Assembly: GCA_018714805.1 (NCBI GenBank)
Contig: DVMW01000043.1
Span: 32,522 to 96,521 of the forward strand
Length of the DNA: 64,000 bases
Direction: 5' to 3'
Source: Candidatus Fimenecus excrementigallinarum
GTDB taxonomy: Bacteria; Bacillota; Clostridia; Oscillospirales; Acutalibacteraceae
Shown here: one piece after another, positions 51,336 through 59,320 of the stretch
Layout: every line of letters begins with the position of its first letter
How positions within the stretch are numbered: the first letter of the stretch is position 1
Program-made: the position numbers and the translations under genes
The notes under the pieces: model-generated
Databases searched by the model: none
The model's input: the letters and a program-made list of their open reading frames with translations, nothing else
Told to the model about the DNA's origin: nothing

Positions 51336-51369
51336 AATTCATGCAAAATGGTTGTGAAATTTTCAAAAT

Positions 51370-51438
51370 ATGGTATAATAACCTCACGAAACACTACGGA
51401 AGTAAAACTTCCAAGTGTTTCGGAGAACATTGTATCAT
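51370..51438 (+). repeat. Tandem repeat unit 1 (promoter -10 plus stem-loop)
   Basis: The first of three direct repeats at a 99-nt pitch. ATGGTATAATAACCTCACGAA is broken here into its parts: TATAAT at 51374-51379, then CACGAA. A 15-bp stem-loop follows: CGAAACACT (51387-51395) with AGTGTTTCG (51414-51422), and inner GGAAGT with ACTTCC around an AAA loop. GGAGAACATTG and TATCAT end the unit. A TTGTGA 16 nt before the TATAAT could be a -35. Confidence 0.75.
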
Positions 51439-51468
51439 CCCCGCTTCACACTTGCGCGCCGCGCGGAG

Positions 51469-51536
51469 ATGGTAGAATAACCTCACGAATCTCTAAAAAG
51501 CAAAGCTTTTAAGAGCTTCGGAGAACATTGTATCAT
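51469..51536 (+). repeat. Tandem repeat unit 2
   Basis: The second copy, starting 99 nt after unit 1. TAGAAT replaces TATAAT (51473-51478). The stem keeps CGAA..TTCG but changes the rest on both arms: CTCT with AGAG, and inner AAAAGC with GCTTTT around the same AAA loop. GGAGAACATTG and TATCAT are unchanged. The 30-nt segment between units 1 and 2 is GC-rich and not conserved. Confidence 0.75.
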
Positions 51537-51567
51537 AGCGCTCGGCGACTGTTCCCGCCTCGCACGT

Positions 51568-51628
51568 ATGGTAGAATGACCGCACGAAGCTCAATGAGAA
51601 AACTTTCAAGAGCTTCGGAGAATGTTGA
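51568..51628 (+). repeat. Tandem repeat unit 3
   Basis: The third copy, again 99 nt on. TAGAAT at 51572-51577; stem CGAAGCTC (51585-51592) with GAGCTTCG (51610-51617), inner TGAGA with TTTCA (one G-U). The 3' box is diverged (GGAGAATGTTG) and TATCAT is lost. This unit directly precedes the asp23 leader. Confidence 0.7.
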
Positions 51629-51631
51629 AAG

Positions 51632-51650
51632 CTGCGGCTTACAGCCGCAG
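51632..51650 (+). promoter_or_regulatory. Short hairpin in the asp23 leader
   Basis: CTGCGGCT and AGCCGCAG form a perfect 8-bp stem around TAC. No T-run follows, so it is not a terminator. It stands between repeat unit 3 and the asp23 ribosome-binding site. Confidence 0.5.
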
Positions 51651-51680
51651 AAACAGGAATGTGGAAAGGATGGACGCACC

Positions 51681-52052
51681 TTGTCTATGCGGGATAGGAA
51701 AAACGGCGGAGACGTGGTCATTTCCAACGACGTAATCGCCTCCATCGCATTGAATGCGGCAAAGGATGTAGAGGGTGTCAGCGCCTTCGTCCCCAAAACG
51801 CCGGACCTCGTCTCTAAGCTTCGCAAGGAGGAATGCGGCGAAAAGGCTGTCCGGGTTCTTTCGCTGGACGGCAGCGTGCGTATCCACCTTTACCTGCGGC
51901 TGAAGGACGGCATGAATATTCAGACCGTCTGCAGCAACGTGCAGCGCGGGGTCAAAAGCGCCGTGCAGAGCATGACGGGAAAAATCGTCAGCGAGGTGCA
52001 CGTCAGCGTGCAGGGGATTGACTTTTCCGCAGCCGGAGAAGAAAAAGCGTAA
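51681..52052 (+). CDS. Asp23/Gls24-family envelope stress protein (YqhY-like)
   Basis: A 123-residue protein of the Asp23/DUF322 family. ISNDVIASIALNAAKDVEGVSAF is the family start, and VQRGVKSAVQSMTGKIVSEVHVSVQGIDF is the C-terminal signature. Family members are abundant, membrane-associated and linked to alkaline or wall stress; B. subtilis YqhY affects fatty-acid synthesis. The TTG at 51681 was chosen because GGATGG lies 7 nt upstream; the ATG at 51687 is 6 nt further. It is the first gene of an operon leading to nusB and isoprenoid genes, and is preceded by the three 99-nt repeats. Confidence 0.88.
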   Translation: MSMRDRKNGGDVVISNDVIASIALNAAKDVEGVSAFVPKTPDLVSKLRKEECGEKAVRVLSLDGSVRIHLYLRLKDGMNIQTVCSNVQRGVKSAVQSMTGKIVSEVHVSVQGIDFSAAGEEKA

Positions 52053-52115
52053 CAGTCCAAATTTCCTGCTCTCCGCCGGGCGCGGAGGGCTGATTTGGTT
52101 TTTCGGAGGGTAAAC

Positions 52116-52538
52116 ATGACCAGGAGTGAAGAAAGAGAGCAGGCCTTTATCTTAATCTTTGAGAAGGCGTTCAATATGGATGTGCCCGAGGACGATTTGA
52201 TTGGCTTTGCCGTAGAAACCGGGCTTTTGGAACCGACCGTCTTTTCTACGTTCCTGTTCAAGCAGGTCTACGAAAAGCTGCCGGAGATTGACGCGGTTAT
52301 CGAGCAATATGCCATCGGCTGGAAAAAGGAGCGCATTTCCAAGGTTGCGCTTTCCGTGCTGCGTCTTGCGATTTGCGAAATCCTGTTTGTCGATTCCATC
52401 CCGAGCGGCGTTTCCGCCAATGAAGCGGTGGAGCTTGCCAAAAAATATGCGACGGCCGACGACGCCGCGTATATCAACGGGATACTGGGGGCCTTTATTC
52501 GCGGAAGGAAGCAGGAAGATGCGAATCCTCGGGATTGA
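52116..52538 (+). CDS. nusB: Transcription antitermination factor NusB
   Basis: A 140-residue all-helical protein that with NusE (S10) binds boxA RNA in rRNA leaders to prevent early termination. TRSEEREQAFILIFEKAF, ISKVALSVLRLAICEILF and AVELAKKYATADDAAYINGILG are family signatures. GGAGGG lies before the ATG at 52116. It overlaps the next gene by 20 nt. Confidence 0.94.
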   Translation: MTRSEEREQAFILIFEKAFNMDVPEDDLIGFAVETGLLEPTVFSTFLFKQVYEKLPEIDAVIEQYAIGWKKERISKVALSVLRLAICEILFVDSIPSGVSANEAVELAKKYATADDAAYINGILGAFIRGRKQEDANPRD

Positions 52539-53472
52539 TACAAGCAATTACACGACCTCGGCCGCGCTGTATGACAGCGATACGGACATGATATTACAGC
52601 AAAAACAGATTCTGCCCGTAAAGCCGGGCGAGCGCGGCCTGCGGCAGAGCGACGCTGTGTTCCACCATACGGTCCAGCTCCCGCAGATTGTGGAAAAGCT
52701 GTTTTCGGAAGCCTCTGCGCCCGCGCCCGACGCGGTGTGCGCGTCAGCCATGCCGCGCCGGGCTAAAGGGTCGTATATGCCCTGCTTTTTGGTTGGGGAC
52801 GGCTTTGCGCGCGCCTTGGCAGCGTGCCTTGGCATCCCGCGCGTCACCGTATCCCACCAGGAGGGGCACATTGCGGCCGCGCTGTATTCCGCCGGCGCGC
52901 TGTCGCTGTTGGACGAGCCGTTTTTCGCGTTTCACATTTCCGGCGGGACAACCGAGGCGCTGCTTGTGCGCCCGGACACAGAACGCTGTTTTCTTGCCGA
53001 ATGTGTGGCGCGTTCCCTGGATTTGCACGCCGGACAGGCTGTTGACCGCGTCGGCGTGCTGTTAGGGCTCGACTTTCCCTGCGGACCTGCGCTCGATAAG
53101 CTGGCGCAGGGGAGCGAACGGGCCTTTTCCGTGCGTCCCGCAATGAAGGGAGCCGACTGCTGCCTTTCCGGGATTGAAAATCAATGCCGGAAAATGGTCG
53201 AAAACGGCGAGTCTGCCGCGGACGTCGCAAAATTCTGCCTGGAAAGCATCCGCGTCTCTTTGGAGGGAATGCTTTTGCAGCTGTATGCGCAGTACGGGCG
53301 GCTGCCTGTGCTGTTTTCCGGCGGCGTCGCCTCCAACAGCCTTCTGCGGCGCTATTTTACCGAGCGCTATTGCGTCCGCTTCGCCGAGCCCGCTTTTTCG
53401 GCGGACAACGCCGCCGGGGCCGCCGTGCTCGGCGCTCTGCTTTTGAAAGGCGGTGCAAGCCGTGCGGACTGA
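52519..53472 (+). CDS. TsaD/Kae1-like (glycoprotease family) protein
   Basis: A 317-residue ASKHA-fold protein related to TsaD, which transfers threonylcarbamoyl to A37 of tRNA. ILGIDTSNYTTSAALYD is the typical start. The metal ligands HQEGH (His113, His117) and the C-terminal Asp in SADNAAGAA (Asp296) are kept. Other motifs are weaker (ISGGTTEALL, FSGGVASNSLLRRYF). Bacteria normally carry one tsaD next to rimI or tsaB; here the gene sits between nusB and xseA, a position often held by folD. It could be a paralogue with a different substrate or the only TsaD. AGGAAGCAGGA precedes the ATG inside nusB; its end overlaps xseA by 11 nt. Confidence 0.8.
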   Translation: MRILGIDTSNYTTSAALYDSDTDMILQQKQILPVKPGERGLRQSDAVFHHTVQLPQIVEKLFSEASAPAPDAVCASAMPRRAKGSYMPCFLVGDGFARALAACLGIPRVTVSHQEGHIAAALYSAGALSLLDEPFFAFHISGGTTEALLVRPDTERCFLAECVARSLDLHAGQAVDRVGVLLGLDFPCGPALDKLAQGSERAFSVRPAMKGADCCLSGIENQCRKMVENGESAADVAKFCLESIRVSLEGMLLQLYAQYGRLPVLFSGGVASNSLLRRYFTERYCVRFAEPAFSADNAAGAAVLGALLLKGGASRAD

Positions 53473-54685
53473 ATCCCCGCTGATTTTGACGGTTTCACAG
53501 CTCAACCGATATGTAAAATCGAAGCTCGACGCCGATGAAAATCTCGACCCGATTTTTCTTGTGGGTGAAATCTCCAACTGCAAATACCACAGCTCCGGCC
53601 ACCTGTACTTTACCTTGAAGGATGAAGCCTCCCAGGTGCGCGCCGTTATGTTCCGCAGCGCCGTTTCCCGGCTTCGCTTCCGCGCGGAGGACGGGATGCA
53701 GGTGCTTTTGCGCGGCCGTGCGTCGCTTTACGAAGCCGGCGGCTCGTACCAGGTATTTGCCGAGGATATGCAGCCGGACGGCGCCGGGGCGCTTTCCGTG
53801 GCCTTTGAGCAGCGCAAGCAGAAGCTGGCCGCCGAGGGCCTGTTTGATGCGTCCCGCAAGCGCCCGCTCCCGGCTTTTCCGCAAACGATAGGCGTAATCA
53901 CCTCCGGGACCGGCGCGGCGGTGCAGGATATTCTGCAAATTCTGGCGCGACGCTGGCCGGCTGCGGCCGTAGTCTTGGCGCCGGTTGCCGTGCAGGGGGA
54001 GGAGGCGCCCGCCCAAATTGTGGAAGCGCTGCAAGACTTCGGCAAAACGCGCTGCGCCGACGTCCTGATTGTCGGCCGCGGCGGCGGGTCTGCCGAGGAC
54101 CTCTGGGCGTTTAACGACGAGCGCCTGGTTCGCGCGGTGGCGGCAAGTCCTATCCCGGTGATTTCTGCGGTCGGGCATGAAACCGATTTTACGCTCTGCG
54201 ATTTCGCTGCCGATTTGCGCGCGCCCACGCCTTCCGCGGCGGCGGAGCTGGCGGTCCCGGACCGAACCGAGCAGCGCGCGCGGCTTTTGCAGACGCGCGC
54301 ATACCTGGCTGCTGCGGCGGCGGATACGGTTGCAGCGAAGCGCGAACGCTTAGCGCTGCTTTTGAGCCGCGGTTCTTTTCAGAAGCCGCGCTTGTTTCTG
54401 GATGAAAAACGGATGCGCCTGCTGCAAGCCTTAAGCGCGCTGCAGGCACAGGAAAAAAACACATTGCACGGCGCGCGCGAGCAGCTCGGCTCGCTGGCGG
54501 CAAAGCTGCATTCCCTAAGCCCGCTGGCCGTCCTTGCGCGCGGGTACACGCTGGCCGCCGCGCCCGGCGGAAAAACGATTGGCAGTGTGCGGGAGATAGA
54601 CGAGGGGGACACGCTTACCGTCCGGTTCTCAGACGGTACGGCGGACTGCACGGTCCGCACGGTGCAGGTATTTGCGAAGGAGTAG
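53462..54685 (+). CDS. xseA: Exodeoxyribonuclease VII large subunit
   Basis: A 407-residue nuclease subunit that degrades single-stranded DNA from both ends with XseB. The N-terminal OB fold has LILTVSQLNRYVKSKL, VGEISNCKYHSSGHLYFTLKD and VMFRSA. The catalytic domain has IGVITSGTGAAVQDI, LIVGRGGGSAEDLWAFNDE and VISAVGHETDFTLCDFAAD. A coiled coil and ARGYTLA follow. The GTG at 53462 was chosen by AAAGGCGG about 8 nt upstream. Confidence 0.94.
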   Translation: MRTESPLILTVSQLNRYVKSKLDADENLDPIFLVGEISNCKYHSSGHLYFTLKDEASQVRAVMFRSAVSRLRFRAEDGMQVLLRGRASLYEAGGSYQVFAEDMQPDGAGALSVAFEQRKQKLAAEGLFDASRKRPLPAFPQTIGVITSGTGAAVQDILQILARRWPAAAVVLAPVAVQGEEAPAQIVEALQDFGKTRCADVLIVGRGGGSAEDLWAFNDERLVRAVAASPIPVISAVGHETDFTLCDFAADLRAPTPSAAAELAVPDRTEQRARLLQTRAYLAAAAADTVAAKRERLALLLSRGSFQKPRLFLDEKRMRLLQALSALQAQEKNTLHGAREQLGSLAAKLHSLSPLAVLARGYTLAAAPGGKTIGSVREIDEGDTLTVRFSDGTADCTVRTVQVFAKE

Positions 54686-54691
54686 GCGAAT

Positions 54692-54898
54692 ATGGAACAC
54701 AGGACATATGAGCAGGCCATTACGCGCCTGGAAGAAATCGTCAAACAGCTGGAAAGCGGCACCGCCGCTTTGGACGACGCGCTGCAATTGTTTGAAGAGG
54801 GGACAAAGCTCGCGGCATTTTGCAGCCAAACGCTCGACACCGCCGAGCAAAAGCTGCGCACACTTTCCGAGGTACAGAAAGCAGGGGACACAGAATGA
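54692..54898 (+). CDS. xseB: Exodeoxyribonuclease VII small subunit
   Basis: A 68-residue helical protein (MEHRTYEQAITRLEEIVKQL, LDDALQLFEEGTKLAAFC) that binds XseA. It starts 6 nt after xseA with GGAG upstream and overlaps ispA as ATGA. Confidence 0.94.
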   Translation: MEHRTYEQAITRLEEIVKQLESGTAALDDALQLFEEGTKLAAFCSQTLDTAEQKLRTLSEVQKAGDTE

Positions 54899-55767
54899 CG
54901 GAAATGCAAGCCGCCCTTGAAAAAATAGAGCGTGCCCTGCGCGCGTATTTGGAGATTCCCGCAGAGGGGCAGGAGGCCGTCCTTGAGGCGATGCGCTACA
55001 GCGTGCAAAACGGCGGCAAGCGTGTGCGCCCCGTGCTGACGCTTGCCTTTTGCCGCGCTGCCGGCGGGCAGGAGGAGGCCGCCGTGCCGTTCGCCTGCGC
55101 GGTGGAGATGATTCATACCTACTCGCTGATACATGACGATTTGCCGTGCATGGACAACGACGACTGGAGGCGCGGAAAGCCGTCCTGCCATAAGCGGTTC
55201 GGCGAGGATACGGCGCTGCTTGCCGGCGACGGCCTGCTGACGCTTGCGTTTCGAACGCTGACAGACGCCCCGATTGCGCCGGAAGAGATATGCCGCGCCG
55301 TCGCGCTATTGTCCGACTGCGCCGGCGTGCGCGGCATGATTGGCGGGCAGGTGCTGGACTTAGCCTCCGAATCGGGCGTGCCGGACCGCGCGCTTTTGGA
55401 AAAAATCGACCGCTTAAAGACCGGCGCGCTGATAGAGGCTGCCTGCGTGCTCGGCTGTATCGCCGCCGGCGTGCGGGACGCTGCTGTTTTGGAGGCAGCG
55501 CGCAGCTATGCGCACAGCGTCGGCCTCGCTTTTCAAATCGTGGATGATATTTTGGACGTTACAAGCACCCGTGAGGAGCTCGGCAAGCCTGTCGGGAGCG
55601 ACGACAAAAACGAAAAAATCACCTTTGTCCGCCTTCTGGGGCTGGACGGCTGCAAAACGCTCGTGCTGGACCTGACCGAGCGCGCGCAGGCGGCACTTTC
55701 CGCCTTCCCGGGGGACACGTCCTTTTTGCGCGATTTTGCCGCGGAGCTTGCCGCTCGCCGCAAATAA
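54895..55767 (+). CDS. ispA: Farnesyl/geranyl diphosphate synthase
   Basis: A 290-residue trans-prenyltransferase that condenses isopentenyl diphosphate with DMAPP and GPP, making farnesyl diphosphate for undecaprenyl lipid and quinones. NGGKRVRPVL, the first aspartate-rich motif HDDLPCMDND (from residue 80), KTGALIEAA and the second motif VDDILD are present. The ATG overlaps the xseB stop. It is adjacent to dxs, the first enzyme of the same non-mevalonate pathway. Confidence 0.94.
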   Translation: MTEMQAALEKIERALRAYLEIPAEGQEAVLEAMRYSVQNGGKRVRPVLTLAFCRAAGGQEEAAVPFACAVEMIHTYSLIHDDLPCMDNDDWRRGKPSCHKRFGEDTALLAGDGLLTLAFRTLTDAPIAPEEICRAVALLSDCAGVRGMIGGQVLDLASESGVPDRALLEKIDRLKTGALIEAACVLGCIAAGVRDAAVLEAARSYAHSVGLAFQIVDDILDVTSTREELGKPVGSDDKNEKITFVRLLGLDGCKTLVLDLTERAQAALSAFPGDTSFLRDFAAELAARRK

Positions 55768-55786
55768 GCGTATACGGAGAAACGTT

Positions 55787-57649
55787 ATGAAGTATCTGGA
55801 TTCCATCCATTCCCCGGCGGATGTAAAGAAACTCGACGCCGCGGATTTGCCAAAGCTCGCTTCGGAAATTCGCGAGGTCCTTATCGACACCGTCTCCCGG
55901 ACAGGGGGGCACCTTGCGAGCAATCTCGGCGTTGTAGAGCTGACCATTGCGCTGCACCGCGTGTTTGATTCGCCAAAGGACAAAATCGTTTGGGACGTCG
56001 GGCACCAAATTTACACGCACAAGCTTCTGACAGGCCGCAGCGAAGCGTTTTCCACGCTTCGGCAGGAAAACGGCTTGTCGGGCTTTTCCTGCCCGCGGGA
56101 GAGCGAGCACGATATGTTTTTCAGCGGCCACTCCAGCACCTCTGTTTCCGAGGCGCTGGGGCTTGCGACCGCGTTCGCGCTGGACAACGACAAGCACACC
56201 GCCATCGCCGTCATCGGCGACGGCGCGCTGACCGGCGGCCTGGCCTATGAAGCGTTCAACAATGCGGGCCGCTCGGGAAAGCGTCTGATTGTGATTTTAA
56301 ACGACAATGAAATGTCGATTTCCAAGAACGTGGGCTCCGTCGCGCGGTATCTGGCCGTTTTGCGGACGAAGCCCGGGTATTTTCGGTTGAAGGAGCATAC
56401 GGAAAGCTTTTTGCAAAAGATTCCGCTCGTCGGCCGGCATCTCTCGGATTTCCTGTTCCGCGTCAAGACGCGGCTCAAAAACCTAATCTACAAAAGCACC
56501 TTTTTTGAGGATTTGGGCTTCCGGTACATGGGGCCGATTGACGGCCACGACATTTCTCTGCTGACCGCGGCGCTCGAGGGCGCAAAAACCATCAAGGCGC
56601 CTGTTCTTCTGCACATCCACACGATTAAGGGCAAGGGCTACGACCGTGCGGAAAAAGCGCCGAGCGAATTTCACGGCGTTTCCAAATTTAACGTGGACAC
56701 CGGTGAACCGCTGTTTTCCGGCCCGAATTTTTCGGAGGAATTCGGCAAGTTCCTTTGCGAAATCGCCCAAAAGGACAAGCGCATCTGCGCCGTGACGGCC
56801 GCCATGTCGCTCGGAACGGGGCTGGAGGGCTTCCGCAAAGCGTTCCCCAAGCGCTTTTTCGACGTCGGCATTGCCGAAGAACACGCAGTCACGTTTGCCT
56901 CCGGCCTTGCGCGCGGCGGGATGGTGCCCATCTTTGCCGTTTACTCCACCTTTTTGCAGCGTAGCTTTGACCAGCTTGTCCATGACGCGGCCATGCAGGG
57001 GCTGCATATGCTGTTTGCCGTTGACCGCGCCGGGTTTGTCGGAGAGGACGGTGTTTCGCACCAGGGGATTCTGGACACCGCTTTTTTGAACGCGGTGCCC
57101 GGCATTACCGTATTTGCACCGTGTACATACGGCGGGCTGAAGCATTCGTTTATTGAAGCCATCTACCACCGCTCCGGCGCCGTGGCCGTGCGGTACCCGC
57201 GCGGGTGCGAGCGTACCTTTACGCAGCCTACGGAGGAACGCTTTTCGCCCTTTGAATGGTTCGGCGAGGAATCGGCGGACTGCCTGCTCGTCACTTACGG
57301 CCGCCTGCATTCCGAAGCGCTTCGCGTACAGGAAACCCTGCTTGCGCGCGGCGTTTCCTGCGCGGTGCTGAAGCTCCTGCAAATTACGCCGCTGCCGAAT
57401 GAGGCCGTATTGTCCGCTGTAAATGCCAAAGACGTGTTTTTCTTTGAGGAAGGCATACGAAGCGGCGGGATTGGAGAAAGCTTTGCGGCGCGTCTGGCAC
57501 AACAATCGGCGCACCCGAAATTCCACCTGACGGCCATCCCGGATGAATTTGTTCAGCACGCAAGCGTGGACGCGCAGCTCGCAAGATACGGCCTCGACTA
57601 TGCCGGTATGCTGTCCACCCTGGAGGAAAACGGCTATGGCGCAGAATAA
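55787..57649 (+). CDS. dxs: 1-deoxy-D-xylulose-5-phosphate synthase
   Basis: A 620-residue thiamine diphosphate enzyme that joins pyruvate and glyceraldehyde-3-phosphate, the entry step of the MEP isoprenoid pathway. SRTGGHLASNLGVVELTIALH, WDVGHQIYTHKLLTGR, GDGALTGGLAYEAFNNAG (ThDP/Mg binding), DVGIAEEHAVTFASGLA (catalytic Glu) and AVDRAGFVGEDGVSHQG are all present. GGAGA precedes the ATG at 55787. It overlaps tlyA by 14 nt. Confidence 0.95.
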   Translation: MKYLDSIHSPADVKKLDAADLPKLASEIREVLIDTVSRTGGHLASNLGVVELTIALHRVFDSPKDKIVWDVGHQIYTHKLLTGRSEAFSTLRQENGLSGFSCPRESEHDMFFSGHSSTSVSEALGLATAFALDNDKHTAIAVIGDGALTGGLAYEAFNNAGRSGKRLIVILNDNEMSISKNVGSVARYLAVLRTKPGYFRLKEHTESFLQKIPLVGRHLSDFLFRVKTRLKNLIYKSTFFEDLGFRYMGPIDGHDISLLTAALEGAKTIKAPVLLHIHTIKGKGYDRAEKAPSEFHGVSKFNVDTGEPLFSGPNFSEEFGKFLCEIAQKDKRICAVTAAMSLGTGLEGFRKAFPKRFFDVGIAEEHAVTFASGLARGGMVPIFAVYSTFLQRSFDQLVHDAAMQGLHMLFAVDRAGFVGEDGVSHQGILDTAFLNAVPGITVFAPCTYGGLKHSFIEAIYHRSGAVAVRYPRGCERTFTQPTEERFSPFEWFGEESADCLLVTYGRLHSEALRVQETLLARGVSCAVLKLLQITPLPNEAVLSAVNAKDVFFFEEGIRSGGIGESFAARLAQQSAHPKFHLTAIPDEFVQHASVDAQLARYGLDYAGMLSTLEENGYGAE

Positions 57650-58442
57650 GACCCGTCTGGACGCCGCGGTTACCGAGCGCGGGCTTGCGGAAACGCGTTC
57701 CAAGGCGGCGGCGCTGATTATGGCGGGGCAGGTCTATGTCAACGGCCAGAAGGCGAGCAAAGCCGGGCAGGCGGTTCTGGACACAGACAAAATTGAGATT
57801 CGCGGCGAAAAGCTGCCGTATGTCAGCCGGGGCGGCTTGAAGCTGGAAAAGGCGATATCCGTCTTTTCCCTGGATTTAACCGACCGGATTTGCCTGGACA
57901 TCGGCGCGTCGACCGGCGGCTTTACGGACTGTATGCTGCAAAACGGCGCAAGACAGGTTTTTTCCGTGGACGTCGGCTACGGACAGCTCGCCTGGAAGCT
58001 GCGCACGGACCCGCGCGTCGTCAATATGGAACGGACGAATTTTCGCTATCTTACGCCGGCTGATTTTCCGGCGGTCCCGGATTTCGCAAGCATAGACGTT
58101 TCGTTTATCTCCTTAAAAATCATTCTCCCGGCCCTGTATCCCATTTTGTCCTGCGGCGGGACCTGCGTGTGTCTTGTCAAGCCGCAGTTTGAAGCCGGAC
58201 GGGAGCACGTCGGGAAAAAAGGCGTGGTGCGCGACGAGCAGGTGCACACGGACGTCCTGCGCGGCGTTGCCGAATTTGCGTTTTCCGCCGGATTTTCCGT
58301 TCTCGGCGCGGATTTTTCTCCCATTCGCGGCCCGGAGGGGAATATTGAATATCTGCTGCACCTTTCCAAGGCGGACAGGTCGGCGCTTTCGGAAATTCCC
58401 TATGAGGCGCTTGTTCGCCGTTCCCATGAAACTCTAACGTAA
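57636..58442 (+). CDS. tlyA: TlyA-family rRNA (cytidine-2'-O)-methyltransferase
   Basis: A 268-residue protein with an N-terminal S4 RNA-binding domain (about 5-60; TRLDAAVTERGLAETRSKAA, GQVYVNGQK) and a FtsJ-like SAM methyltransferase domain (CLDIGASTGGFTDCML, SVDVGYGQLAWKLR, DVSFISLKIILPAL, VKPQFEAGRE). In mycobacteria TlyA methylates 16S and 23S rRNA; clostridial homologues are called hemolysin-like by old convention. TGGAGG precedes the ATG within dxs. Confidence 0.92.
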   Translation: MAQNKTRLDAAVTERGLAETRSKAAALIMAGQVYVNGQKASKAGQAVLDTDKIEIRGEKLPYVSRGGLKLEKAISVFSLDLTDRICLDIGASTGGFTDCMLQNGARQVFSVDVGYGQLAWKLRTDPRVVNMERTNFRYLTPADFPAVPDFASIDVSFISLKIILPALYPILSCGGTCVCLVKPQFEAGREHVGKKGVVRDEQVHTDVLRGVAEFAFSAGFSVLGADFSPIRGPEGNIEYLLHLSKADRSALSEIPYEALVRRSHETLT

Positions 58443-58456
58443 AGCGGGGTGTGCAT

Positions 58457-59317
58457 ATGAAGATTGCGCTGCTTCCCAACCTGACGCGACGCCACGCACG
58501 GCAGGTCACAGCGGACGTTTGCGCCTGCCTGGACCGGTTGCAGGTTTCCTATGCGTTTGAAGATACGCTGCAAGACGCGTTCCCCGAACGCAGCGGCATA
58601 TTTATGCCGCCGCAGCGGCTGCTTTTGGAAGCGGACGTCGTGATTGCCATCGGCGGCGACGGCTCGCTTATCCATGCCGCGAAAAAGGCGGTGGAATACG
58701 ATAAGCCCGTTTTGGGCATAAATGCAGGGAACCTTGCCTTTATGGCCGGGATAGAAAAAAATGAGCTGTATCTTCTCGACGACCTCATTGCCGGCAATTA
58801 TGCAACGGACCGCCGTATGATGCTCGACGTCTTTTGCCGCCGGAAAACGGACGAGGCGCCGCAATATCTCGGCTGCTGCATCAACGACGTTGTCGTTGCG
58901 CGCGGGGAACAGATTAAGCTAATCGAACTCCCGGTAACGGCGGACGGGAAGCTTGTCAACCGGTATTATGCGGACGGCATCATTCTCTCTACGCCGACCG
59001 GCTCGACCGCCTATTCTCTTTCCGCCGGCGGCCCGGTTGTCGACCCGCGCATTGAAAGCATTCTGCTGACGCCGATTTGCACGCACTCCTTATTTGCGCG
59101 CTCGCTGATTTTTGAAAGCCGTTCGGAAATTTGCGTGGAGATTCCGCAGGAGCGAGAGGACATTTACCTTTCCTGCGACGGCGACGCATCCGTTCTGGTC
59201 GAGCCGGGAAGCGTTCTGACCGTCAAACGCGCGCAAAAGAGCGCCGCCTTTATCCGCATCAAGTCCGATTCGTTTATCGACGTACTGAACAGTAAGCTAT
59301 CTCAAAGGAGGGCGTAA
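58457..59317 (+). CDS. nadK: NAD kinase
   Basis: A 286-residue ATP- or polyphosphate-dependent enzyme that makes NADP. IAIGGDGSLIHA (GGDG at 66-69), INAGNLAFMAGIE, CINDVVVAR and DGIILSTPTGSTAYSLSAGGPVV are diagnostic. GCGGGG lies before ATG 58457; a GTG at 58451 is an alternative start. It sits 3 nt before argR. Confidence 0.94.
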   Translation: MKIALLPNLTRRHARQVTADVCACLDRLQVSYAFEDTLQDAFPERSGIFMPPQRLLLEADVVIAIGGDGSLIHAAKKAVEYDKPVLGINAGNLAFMAGIEKNELYLLDDLIAGNYATDRRMMLDVFCRRKTDEAPQYLGCCINDVVVARGEQIKLIELPVTADGKLVNRYYADGIILSTPTGSTAYSLSAGGPVVDPRIESILLTPICTHSLFARSLIFESRSEICVEIPQEREDIYLSCDGDASVLVEPGSVLTVKRAQKSAAFIRIKSDSFIDVLNSKLSQRRA

Positions 59318-59320
59318 GCC

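Noticed and set aside
51370..51628. CRISPR array, because repeats alternate with about 30-nt non-conserved segments
   Set aside because: The repeat units are about 60-69 nt, diverged from each other, carry promoter -10 elements and there are no cas genes nearby. CRISPR repeats would be shorter and nearly identical.
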